Of a stretch of 6,578 nt of DNA, positions 1 to 5,710 are shown piece after piece. Source of the DNA: VBOC01 sp035635475 (GTDB lineage Bacteria; Bacteroidota; Ignavibacteria; UBA10030; SZUA-254); the NCBI GenBank assembly GCA_035635475.1, contig DASQAZ010000045.1:1-6578 (forward strand), read 5' to 3'. Every line of letters starts with the position of its first letter. Positions within the stretch are counted from its first letter, which is position 1. The notes below the pieces were generated by a model that searched no databases, was not told the origin of the DNA, and saw nothing but the letters and a program-made list of their open reading frames with translations. The translations under genes and the position numbers were made by a program.

Positions 1-777
1 AAGGTCAATTCTGTCGTTGCTGTTCCGGGGATTTCAGAAAAAGGCTCGGCGGCTCGATGCACATCGGGTGCGGCTGCTTCCACCCCGATTGAGAAGGGGC
101 TGGGCCGGCTCACGGTCCGGGATGCTTTAGGGAAAGCTCAGACACTCTATTTCACGCAAACACGCCCGAAATCACTTGACGAGAACAGATATGTTCTCCC
201 TCCTCTCCCTCCAGACGGAGTTTTCGATGTGCGGTATGCGACCCAGACATCACTGGAAATCACCGATCGAGTCAGACAAAGAGATGTTGCAATTCTGATC
301 TCATCGGCGGCCTATCCCGTTACGATCGAATGGAATTCCCGCCTGCGGGTGGATCAGGGCGCGCTCATGATCGATGGCAACTCGATCCCGCTGAGGTCGC
401 AGGGACAGATCCAGATCTTGAACTCCGAGTCCCAAGTCAGATTGCGACTTTCCCCGGCGTCATCGAAAGAGCTTCCCAGGGCGTTCCTGCTTCATCAGAA
501 CTTTCCAAACCCGTTCAATCCAACGACAACTATTCGATACGATCTGCCCCAGGATGCACATGTGAGTGTGAAGATCTACAACTCGCTGGGACAGGTGGTG
601 AAGACGCTTATCAATGGGGACGAGGGTGGGGGGTTCAAATCGGTGGATTGGAATTCGACGAATAACGCGGGCAATGATGTTGCAAGCGGAGTCTATTTCT
701 ACCGTCTTGAAGCGAGAAGCACCGCGCATCCCGGCCAGACCTTTGCGCAGGTGAAGAAGATGCTGATCACTCGCTAA
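1..777 (+). CDS. Secreted/surface protein, C-terminal part, with T9SS type A sorting domain (5' end outside window)
   Basis: The frame is open from base 1 with no start codon that looks genuine, so this is the last 258 residues of a larger protein ending at TAA 775-777. The final ~95 residues form a recognisable T9SS sorting domain. A QNFPNPFNP motif at residues 166-174 is followed by TTTIRYDLP, a V.IYN.LGQ.V strand (190-200), a W.........VASGVYFYRLEA segment (217-238) and the basic tail KKMLITR. In the family this domain directs export across the outer membrane by the type IX system, followed by release or surface attachment. Upstream residues 65-115 (LPPLPPDGVFDVRYA, then a YPVTIEW strand) look like beta-rich linker or adhesion-type sequence often found before such domains. 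The passenger domain lies outside the window, so its activity cannot be named. A GTG at 229 gives an apparent start, but the frame continues upstream and residues before it are coherent protein. Confidence 0.88.
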   Translation, partial: KVNSVVAVPGISEKGSAARCTSGAAASTPIEKGLGRLTVRDALGKAQTLYFTQTRPKSLDENRYVLPPLPPDGVFDVRYATQTSLEITDRVRQRDVAILISSAAYPVTIEWNSRLRVDQGALMIDGNSIPLRSQGQIQILNSESQVRLRLSPASSKELPRAFLLHQNFPNPFNPTTTIRYDLPQDAHVSVKIYNSLGQVVKTLINGDEGGGFKSVDWNSTNNAGNDVASGVYFYRLEARSTAHPGQTFAQVKKMLITR

Positions 778-805
778 GGACATCTGTCCTCGGACTCCAT
801 CCGAG
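777..805 (+). terminator. Possible weak terminator / paired dyads after the T9SS-domain gene
   Basis: A 6-bp stem, CTCGGA at 789-794 and TCCGAG at 800-805 with a 5-base loop, follows the stop codon. It overlaps by two bases a second dyad, AGGACA at 777-782 with TGTCCT at 785-790, so the two could form alternative structures. The sequence after the stem is only moderately T-rich (ataatcgttctcgttt), so this is not a textbook intrinsic terminator. It fits the position expected for a 3' end before the promoter at 889. Confidence 0.3.
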
Positions 806-849
806 ATAATCGTTCTCGTTTATAGTTGAGGCAATCCTGCCGAAGCAGA

Positions 850-865
850 GGCCATTAACATGGCC
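850..865. repeat. Perfect short inverted repeat in the intergenic region
   Basis: GGCCAT at 850-855 and ATGGCC at 860-865 form a perfect 6-bp dyad around a 4-base centre (TAAC). It lies about 24 bases upstream of the likely -35 element of the following promoter. It could be a regulator-binding site or a small RNA hairpin, or it could be chance. No T-run follows it on either strand, so it is not a good terminator. Confidence 0.25.
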
Positions 866-888
866 CTATGATCCTCCCCCGCCCCTTC

Positions 889-919
889 TTGTCCAGAAGC
901 GTAATTTTTCGTATATTTA
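889..919 (+). promoter_or_regulatory. Sigma70-like promoter for the nucleotidylyltransferase-metK-ahcY unit
   Basis: TTGTCC at 889-894 matches the -35 consensus at four of six positions. TATATT at 912-917 matches the -10 consensus at five of six, and the spacing is the optimal 17 bases. The same bases also read as a Bacteroidota-type promoter: TTG, 20 bases, then TATATTTA against the TAnnTTTG consensus. Transcription would start near 924, giving a leader of about 100 bases before the gene at 1025. The region is locally AT-rich in an otherwise GC-rich window, which supports the call. There is no experimental support. Confidence 0.45.
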
Positions 920-986
920 ACCCCTAAACGATTTTCAGGCCTGCAAAACCGGCTCGAATCCGGCTGGAGGCACAAGGATTCCCATA

Positions 987-1028
987 ATGGACGGCAAAAT
1001 GAGAAACTGGTTTCCGGCGAAGGGATGA
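987..1028 (+). other. Possible 13-codon leader reading frame overlapping the nucleotidyltransferase start
   Basis: ATG at 987 opens a short frame (MDGKMRNWFPAKG) that ends at TGA 1026-1028. That stop overlaps the ATG at 1025 in an ATGA arrangement, the classic geometry for translational coupling. A fair Shine-Dalgarno sequence, AAGGA at 974-978, lies eight bases before this ATG. By contrast, the purine run before the main ATG (GAAGGG, 1019-1024) abuts the start and is too close to serve as a normal binding site. The peptide resembles no attenuator I know and has no run of regulatory codons. Translation of this frame is inferred from the signals only. Confidence 0.3.
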
Positions 1029-1999
1029 GAGCGATCATTCCCGTCGCGGGATTCGGCAGCCGCCTTCGGCCGCATACGTATACCATCCCCAAAGTGATGC
1101 TGAATGTGGCGGGGAAGCCGATCATCGGCCATATCCTCGATCAGATGATCGCGGCCGGTTTCGATGAAGCCACTATTATTGTCGGCTATCTTGGCGACAA
1201 GATCCGCGACTATGTCCGGTCGCAGTACTCGATCAAGGTGGATTTTGTCGAACAGGACGAGCGCAGGGGATTGGCCCACGCCGTGTATCTCGCGAAGGAT
1301 ATGTTCACGAAGGAACCGTTTCTCATTATCCTCGGAGATACGATCTTCGACGTCGACCTGAAACCGGTGATCCGCGGGGGTAATACGGTGATCGGAGTCA
1401 AGCAAGTGGAGGATCCCCGCCGCTTCGGGATCGCGGAGATGATGGACGGTTATGTCAAACGGCTCGTCGAGAAGCCCGAACATCCGACCAGCAATTACGC
1501 GATCGTCGGCCTCTACTGGATCCAAAGCCCCGAACTCCTCCGACAATGCATCGAGGAGCTGATGGCGAGCGACAAGAAGACGAAGGGCGAGTATCAATTG
1601 ACCGATGCGCTTCAATTGATGATCCAGCACGGCGAGAAAATAAAGACATTCCAGGTCGACGGCTGGTTCGATTGCGGGCGGCCCGAAACCCTTCTTCTGA
1701 CCAATCGATACCTGCTGGAAAAGCAGACCTCGACGCGGGCGATCGACGGCGTGGTGGTTGTCCCTCCGGTGTACATCTCGCAGAAGGCCGATATCCGGCA
1801 ATCCGTCATTGGGCCTTACACGACCGTTTCAGACGGCGCCGTGGTCACCGACTCGATCGTGCGGAACTGCATCATCGGCGAGGATGCGCTGGTGGATAAG
1901 GCCCTGCTTGAAAGTTCCATTGTCGGCATTAACGCGGTCGTACGGGGATCGTTCCACCGCATTAATATCGGCGACTCCTCCGAAATCGATTTCCATTAA
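1025..1999 (+). CDS. Sugar-1-phosphate nucleotidylyltransferase (glucose-1-phosphate thymidylyl-/uridylyltransferase type)
   Basis: This 324-residue cytoplasmic enzyme should couple a sugar-1-phosphate with an NTP to give an activated nucleotide-sugar for polysaccharide or glycan synthesis. The N-terminal Rossmann-like nucleotidyltransferase domain (about 1-235) starts with the signature GFGSRLRPHTYTIPK at residues 9-23. Next come EQDERRGLAHAV (77-88, base-recognition region), the metal-binding LGD at 103-105, EKP at 149-151, GEYQLTDAL at 188-196 and DCGRPETLL at 216-224. The tail from about 245 has the isoleucine/valine-rich hexapeptide rhythm of a left-handed beta helix, ending at TAA 1997-1999. 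ATG 1025 is chosen because family members begin right at the M.AIIPVAGFG strand. The exact sugar and base cannot be settled from motifs; dTTP-glucose, UTP-glucose and an archaeal-type bifunctional enzyme are all possible. It leads the metK-ahcY unit, with 16 bases to metK. Confidence 0.9.
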   Translation: MRAIIPVAGFGSRLRPHTYTIPKVMLNVAGKPIIGHILDQMIAAGFDEATIIVGYLGDKIRDYVRSQYSIKVDFVEQDERRGLAHAVYLAKDMFTKEPFLIILGDTIFDVDLKPVIRGGNTVIGVKQVEDPRRFGIAEMMDGYVKRLVEKPEHPTSNYAIVGLYWIQSPELLRQCIEELMASDKKTKGEYQLTDALQLMIQHGEKIKTFQVDGWFDCGRPETLLLTNRYLLEKQTSTRAIDGVVVVPPVYISQKADIRQSVIGPYTTVSDGAVVTDSIVRNCIIGEDALVDKALLESSIVGINAVVRGSFHRINIGDSSEIDFH

Positions 2000-2003
2000 C
2001 TTT

Positions 2004-2008
2004 AGAGG
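2004..2008 (+). promoter_or_regulatory. Ribosome binding site of metK
   Basis: AGAGG lies seven bases before ATG 2016. This fixes the metK start: the same frame stays open upstream to 1758, but that stretch only overlaps the preceding gene and encodes no MetK-like sequence. Confidence 0.6.
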
Positions 2009-2015
2009 CAATCCC

Positions 2016-3161
2016 ATGTCCCATCTGTTTACCTCCGAATCCGTTTCCGAGGGTCATCCCGACAAGATTTGCGATCAGATCTCCGACGCGGTGCTGGATG
2101 CCCTGCTTGCAAAAGATCCGATGTCGCGGGTCGCGTGCGAGGCTTTTTGCACGACCGGACTGGTCCTGATCGGCGGAGAAATTACAACCCGGGCGTACGT
2201 GGAATTCCAGGAGCTGGCCCGAAGCGTCATCCGCGACATCGGCTACACGAAGGCCGAGTATAAGTTCGACGCGGATTCCTGTTCGGTGATCTCGACCATC
2301 CACCAGCAGTCGCCCGATATCGCGCTCGGCGTGAACAAGGGAGGGGCGGGGGATCAGGGAATGATGTTCGGCTACGCCTGCAACGAAACGCCCGAGTACA
2401 TGCCCATGCCGATCATGTACGCGCATAAGCTCGTGAAGCGCCTTGCGGAAATCCGGAAGTCGCAGCGGAACGGACTCATGACGTATCTCAGACCCGATTC
2501 GAAGTCGCAGGTGACGGTCCAGTACGAAGGAAGGACGCCGCGCCGGATCCACACGGTCGTAGTGTCCACCCAGCATGATGGCGACGTATCGCAAAAGAAG
2601 ATCAAGCAGGACATCATCGAGCATGTCGTTAAGAAGGTCTTGCCGAAAGAGCTCATGGACAAGAACACAATCTTCCATGTCAACCCCACCGGGCGGTTCG
2701 AAATCGGCGGGCCCCACGGCGACAGCGGACTGACGGGCAGAAAAATCATCGTGGACACCTACGGCGGCCGCGCCCCGCACGGCGGAGGATCGTTCTCCGG
2801 AAAGGATCCGTCGAAGGTCGATCGCAGCGCGGCGTATGCAGTCAGGCACATTGCGAAAAACGTCGTTGCTGCCGGACTGGCGGATGAGTGCATGATCCAG
2901 GTCGCATACGCAATAGGCGTTCCCGAGCCCGTATCGCTCAATGTGAACACATACGGCACCGGGAAGCTCCCGGACAGCAGGCTGTCGAAGATCATTTTGA
3001 AAGAGGTCGATCTCTCGCCCGCGGGCATCATCAAGCGCCTCAATTTGCGCCGGCCAATCTACCGAAGGACTGCTGCGTACGGGCATTTCGGGAGATCCGA
3101 CAGGCATTTCCCATGGGAGCAGCTCGACCTTGTGAAAACATTTCAGAAGGCGGCGCACTAA
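2016..3161 (+). CDS. metK: S-adenosylmethionine synthetase (methionine adenosyltransferase)
   Basis: MetK makes SAM from methionine and ATP, releasing phosphate and pyrophosphate, and acts in the cytoplasm as a tetramer. The 381-residue product fits the usual 380-400. Its start, MSHLFTSESVSEGHPDK, is canonical, with the ATP-binding GHPDK at 13-17. The first family signature GAGDQG is at 110-115 and the second, GGGSFSGKDPSKVDR, at 256-270. HVNPTGRFEIGGPHGDSGLTGRK (221-243) and the C-terminal YRRTAAYGHFGR are also present. All three domain repeats appear complete, with no frameshift. It begins 16 bases after the nucleotidylyltransferase and is followed, 88 bases on, by ahcY, which consumes the by-product of SAM-dependent methylation. 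No SAM riboswitch fits in the short gap upstream. Confidence 0.97.
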   Translation: MSHLFTSESVSEGHPDKICDQISDAVLDALLAKDPMSRVACEAFCTTGLVLIGGEITTRAYVEFQELARSVIRDIGYTKAEYKFDADSCSVISTIHQQSPDIALGVNKGGAGDQGMMFGYACNETPEYMPMPIMYAHKLVKRLAEIRKSQRNGLMTYLRPDSKSQVTVQYEGRTPRRIHTVVVSTQHDGDVSQKKIKQDIIEHVVKKVLPKELMDKNTIFHVNPTGRFEIGGPHGDSGLTGRKIIVDTYGGRAPHGGGSFSGKDPSKVDRSAAYAVRHIAKNVVAAGLADECMIQVAYAIGVPEPVSLNVNTYGTGKLPDSRLSKIILKEVDLSPAGIIKRLNLRRPIYRRTAAYGHFGRSDRHFPWEQLDLVKTFQKAAH

Positions 3162-3249
3162 ATCGCCGCGCGCCCCCGAACCGTCGCGTCCGCGCCGGAG
3201 CAGGGGCGGATAACCAACCATTCATCAACCAAACACCAGACAGAATCGC

Positions 3250-4530
3250 ATGGATCATCAGGAAGGTCAATACAAAGTCGCTGATTTGAAATTAGCCGCC
3301 GAGGGCAGGAACCTTATCGCCTGGGCGGAATCCAGAATGCCGGTATTGACGGCGCTGCGGGAGAAATACCGGAAGTCCAAGCCGTTAAAGGGGTACCGGA
3401 TGGCCGGGTGCCTTCACGTGACGAAGGAAACCGCCGTTCTCATCAAGACATTCGTGGATGTGGGTGCGAAGGTCAGTTGGAGCGGGTGTAATCCTCTTTC
3501 GACTCATGATGCGATCGCAGCGGCCCTGGCCGCAGACGGCATCTCGATTTTTGCGTGGCACGGCATGTCGGTGAAGGACTTTTACTGGTGCATCGAGGAG
3601 ACGCTCAAGATCCGCCCAAACCTCACTCTGGACGACGGCGCGGACTTGATTTTTACCATCCATAACAAGCATCCTGAATTTGCTCAGGAATTCGTCATCG
3701 GCGGGACCGAGGAGACGACCACGGGAGTCCACCGGCTGCGCGCCATGGCGAAGGGCGGGGCGCTCAAATACCCGGTCATCGCCGTGAACGATGCGGAGAC
3801 CAAGTGGGATTTCGACAACGTCTACGGGACGGGCCAGTCGACGCTCGACGGGATCCTCCGCGCGACAAGCGTGCTGATCGCGGGCAAGAACGTGGTCGTG
3901 GCGGGGTACGGACATTGCGGGAGGGGAGTCGCGATGCGGGCGAAGGGGCTGGGGGCGAACGTCATTGCCACGGAGGTGAAGCCGACAGCCGCGCTCAAAG
4001 CCACGCTTGACGGGATGCGGGTGATGACTATGGACGAGGCGGCAAAAATCGGGGACATCTTTATTACAGCGACCGGCGTGAAAGATATTATCATCGACCG
4101 GCATTTCAAGTCGATGAAGGATGGAGCGATCGTTTGCAATACGGGCCACTACGACTGCGAGGTGAATCTCATTCACCTGAAAAAGATGGCGAAGTCGGTG
4201 AAGGAGATTCGGCCCAACAACGAAGAGTACCTGATGCGAAACGGCAACCGGATCTATATCCTTGCCAAGGGCCGGTTGGTCAATCTCGCCGCAGCCGAGG
4301 GGCATCCTTCCGAAGTGATGGACATGTCGTTCGCCAATCAGTTCATGTCCCAGCTCCGGATCGTCAACGCCCACAAGGGCGGAGACCGGCTGGAGAACAA
4401 GGTCTACGACATCTCGGCCGAGCAGGACCAGGAAATCGCCGAAGTGAAATTAAGGACGATGGGCTACAAGATCGACACGCTGACCTCGGAGCAGAGAAAG
4501 TACGCGGACGACTACAGCGCAGGGACTTGA
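3250..4530 (+). CDS. ahcY: Adenosylhomocysteinase (S-adenosylhomocysteine hydrolase), short type
   Basis: AhcY reversibly splits S-adenosylhomocysteine into adenosine and homocysteine using tightly bound NAD. It relieves product inhibition of methyltransferases and feeds the methionine cycle. The 426-residue protein carries the expected landmarks: LHVTKETA with His56, DDGADL (128-133), EETTTGV (154-160), VNDAETKWDFDN (179-190) with Lys185 and Asp189, the NAD-binding GYGHCGRG (219-226), NTGHYD with His300, and AEGHPSEVMD with His352. It lacks the ~40-residue insertion of the longer eukaryotic/proteobacterial form and ends in EQRKYADDYSAGT rather than a KP..YRY tail. That places it with the short Thermotoga/archaeal-like class. 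His222 sits where many short-type enzymes I recall have Trp (GYGWCGRG). ATG 3250 gives a family-like N-terminus, but the Shine-Dalgarno sequence is weak. It lies 88 bases after metK. Confidence 0.96.
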   Translation: MDHQEGQYKVADLKLAAEGRNLIAWAESRMPVLTALREKYRKSKPLKGYRMAGCLHVTKETAVLIKTFVDVGAKVSWSGCNPLSTHDAIAAALAADGISIFAWHGMSVKDFYWCIEETLKIRPNLTLDDGADLIFTIHNKHPEFAQEFVIGGTEETTTGVHRLRAMAKGGALKYPVIAVNDAETKWDFDNVYGTGQSTLDGILRATSVLIAGKNVVVAGYGHCGRGVAMRAKGLGANVIATEVKPTAALKATLDGMRVMTMDEAAKIGDIFITATGVKDIIIDRHFKSMKDGAIVCNTGHYDCEVNLIHLKKMAKSVKEIRPNNEEYLMRNGNRIYILAKGRLVNLAAAEGHPSEVMDMSFANQFMSQLRIVNAHKGGDRLENKVYDISAEQDQEIAEVKLRTMGYKIDTLTSEQRKYADDYSAGT

Positions 4531-4557
4531 GGCGAGCACAATAGCGGAACGCAGAGA

Positions 4558-4812
4558 ATGAAACCCCGACAGGAAGAAGTGACTCCGTCGAAATCTATAT
4601 GCCAATCCTGCCGCTGCGAATTCGAATGTGGAGCTAATTCCGAAGGCGGTTGTTGGTGCTCAAAGCTTGTTAATGTAGTGCCTCTGGGACCGGGCACCTG
4701 CCTATGCCCGACCTGCCTCAATCAGAAAATTCAGGAACTTTCACAAACAACTCCCGCTGAAACTCCCTCCTTCAGGCGTCCACGATCTGAGAAGCACGAT
4801 TCTCCCCGTTGA
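4558..4812 (+). CDS. Small cysteine-rich CWC-family protein
   Basis: The 84-residue product matches the Cys_rich_CWC pattern: C..C.C...CGA (Cys15, 18, 20 and 24), then CWC at 32-34, then CLCPTCL (48-54). Nine cysteines in the first 54 residues suggest a small metal-binding, probably zinc, fold, although the family has no established function that I know. The last 25 residues (TTPAETP.FRRPRSEKHDSPR) are low-complexity, basic and probably disordered. There is no signal peptide or membrane segment. The start is ATG 4558, 27 bases after ahcY on the same strand, with only a weak purine stretch (AGAGA) before it. Third-position GC looks lower than in ahcY, so it may be a later arrival in the unit. 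The gene converges on the OsmC gene. Confidence 0.8.
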   Translation: MKPRQEEVTPSKSICQSCRCEFECGANSEGGCWCSKLVNVVPLGPGTCLCPTCLNQKIQELSQTTPAETPSFRRPRSEKHDSPR

Positions 4813-4821
4813 GCAGGCAAG

Positions 4822-5319
4822 CTATATCCACTTCACCTCCAGCGGCGGCGGCTTCGTCAGTGTCTGATACACGACGCAGTATTCCTCGGTTTTTCTCTTC
4901 AGGGCATCCAACTGCTCCCGGGTAGCCTCGGGGGCCTTCAAATCGAAGCTGACCCGAATTTCTTCAAAACCGACGGGAACATCTTTGGACACTCCGAGCG
5001 TACCCCGCAGATCGAGCGTTCCCTCGACGGTCACCCCGACGCTTTGGATCTTAAGCCCCATCGCAGCTCCAACCAACTGGCAGGTGATCTGCGCGCACGC
5101 GGCGAGCGCGCCGAGAAGCAGATCGCCTGAACAGGCCGCTGAGCCCGTCCCTCCCACGCCGGCGTGCGCCTCCGCCTCATAGATCGCGCGCCCCAAGTCG
5201 ACCGAACAGGCGAGAGGAGTGTTCTTCGCGCCGGCTCTTGCTACGAGAGTTATTCGCGCACTCGCGGGATCATCGCGGTATTTCGATTTCAGCGGGGCCT
5301 GAATCGCCTTTATTTCCAT
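4822..5319 (-). CDS. OsmC family protein (predicted thiol-dependent peroxidase)
   Basis: This 165-residue protein has the OsmC/Ohr fold signatures. The SGDLLLGALAACAQITC segment holds the first catalytic-type cysteine (Cys75) on the central helix, and TEEYCVVYQTL holds the second (Cys148). In the family these paired cysteines reduce organic or other hydroperoxides with dithiol reductants. The GGTGSAACSGDLLLG version of the first motif marks a broad OsmC subgroup rather than Ohr proper, so the substrate is uncertain. Cys63 and Cys80 flank the first site as extra thiols. The start is the ATG complementary to 5317-5319, preceded by a modest GGGAAA; the stop TAG complements 4822-4824. It lies 75 bases downstream of the DUF4242 gene on the same strand and is probably co-transcribed with it. 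Confidence 0.9.
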   Translation of the reverse strand: MEIKAIQAPLKSKYRDDPASARITLVARAGAKNTPLACSVDLGRAIYEAEAHAGVGGTGSAACSGDLLLGALAACAQITCQLVGAAMGLKIQSVGVTVEGTLDLRGTLGVSKDVPVGFEEIRVSFDLKAPEATREQLDALKRKTEEYCVVYQTLTKPPPLEVKWI

Positions 5320-5394
5320 GGAGCTTTCCCGGAGATGTCCCCGCGTTCCGTCATGACATGCACGGTCGAGTGACAGCCAGCCATCGGACGATGA

Positions 5395-5670
5395 TTATGC
5401 TTCGGCGGTTGTCGGATCGATCATCGTGCGGACGACGGAGATGAGGTTGGCCGGAACCCCCGCTTGCCGCGCGTGTTCCTGCACCATCTCTTTATTGGGT
5501 GCGATATACACGCAGTAAACTTTATCGTCGGTGACATAGCTCTGGATCCAGTTAATTTGAGGTCCGAGCTTATTCAGCACATTACAGGACCGGAGTGAAA
5601 CCGCCTTGAGGTCGGCTACCGACATCTTACCCGCTCCTGGTATGACCCTTTCAATTACGTATTTCGGCAT
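5395..5670 (-). CDS. DUF4242 domain protein (SCO4226-like)
   Basis: The 91-residue protein starts MPKYVIERVIPGAGK and continues with SVADLKAVSLRSCNVL, LGPQINWIQSYVTDDKVYCVYIAPN and a final SVVRTMIDPTTAEA. This layout is typical of DUF4242, a small ferredoxin-like alpha/beta domain that normally makes up the whole protein. The Streptomyces relative SCO4226 has been described as nickel-binding. Here Cys29, Cys53 and His66 are plausible ligands, but metal binding is inferred from the family. The start is well supported by AGGAGA six bases upstream (complement of 5677-5682). It lies 40 bases after the TPR gene and 75 before the OsmC gene, all on the minus strand. A redox or metal-related role beside OsmC is a guess from context. 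Confidence 0.87.
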   Translation of the reverse strand: MPKYVIERVIPGAGKMSVADLKAVSLRSCNVLNKLGPQINWIQSYVTDDKVYCVYIAPNKEMVQEHARQAGVPANLISVVRTMIDPTTAEA

Positions 5671-5685
5671 GATAGGTCTCCTATC
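5671..5685 (-). promoter_or_regulatory. Inverted repeat embedding the DUF4242 ribosome binding site
   Basis: GATAGG at 5671-5676 and CCTATC at 5680-5685 form a perfect 6-bp dyad around a 3-base centre, ending immediately before the start codon. In the minus-strand transcript the loop and part of one arm form the AGGAGA Shine-Dalgarno sequence. If the hairpin forms it would hide the ribosome binding site; as DNA it could be a small operator. The stem is short, so either role is tentative. Confidence 0.35.
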
Positions 5686-5710
5686 TGGTTTATTGTTTGA
5701 CCGACATCGT

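Noticed and set aside
229..231. GTG as the start of the T9SS-domain gene
   Set aside because: The frame remains open to base 1 with coherent secreted-protein sequence, and a sorting domain belongs at the end of a longer protein.
935..1801. Long minus-strand open frame (288 codons) opposite the nucleotidylyltransferase
   Set aside because: It is the antisense of a well-supported gene; its product is rich in His, Arg and Asp with no recognisable domain, as expected from GC-rich codon structure on the other strand.
1758..2015. In-frame upstream extension of metK
   Set aside because: It overlaps the nucleotidylyltransferase in another frame, is not MetK-like, and a good ribosome binding site sits before ATG 2016.
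1962..3221. Minus-strand open frame (419 codons) covering all of metK
   Set aside because: metK is unambiguous on the plus strand; the antisense product has no family resemblance and is an artefact of codon bias.
3162..3249. Possible SAH riboswitch or other structured leader between metK and ahcY
   Set aside because: The gap is GC-rich, and CGCCCC (3171-3176) can pair with GGGGCG (3203-3208), but I do not see the conserved SAH-riboswitch core segments. A covariance-model search would decide.
3385..4374. Minus-strand open frame (329 codons) opposite ahcY
   Set aside because: Shadow of ahcY; no motif, and the plus-strand product carries every catalytic landmark.
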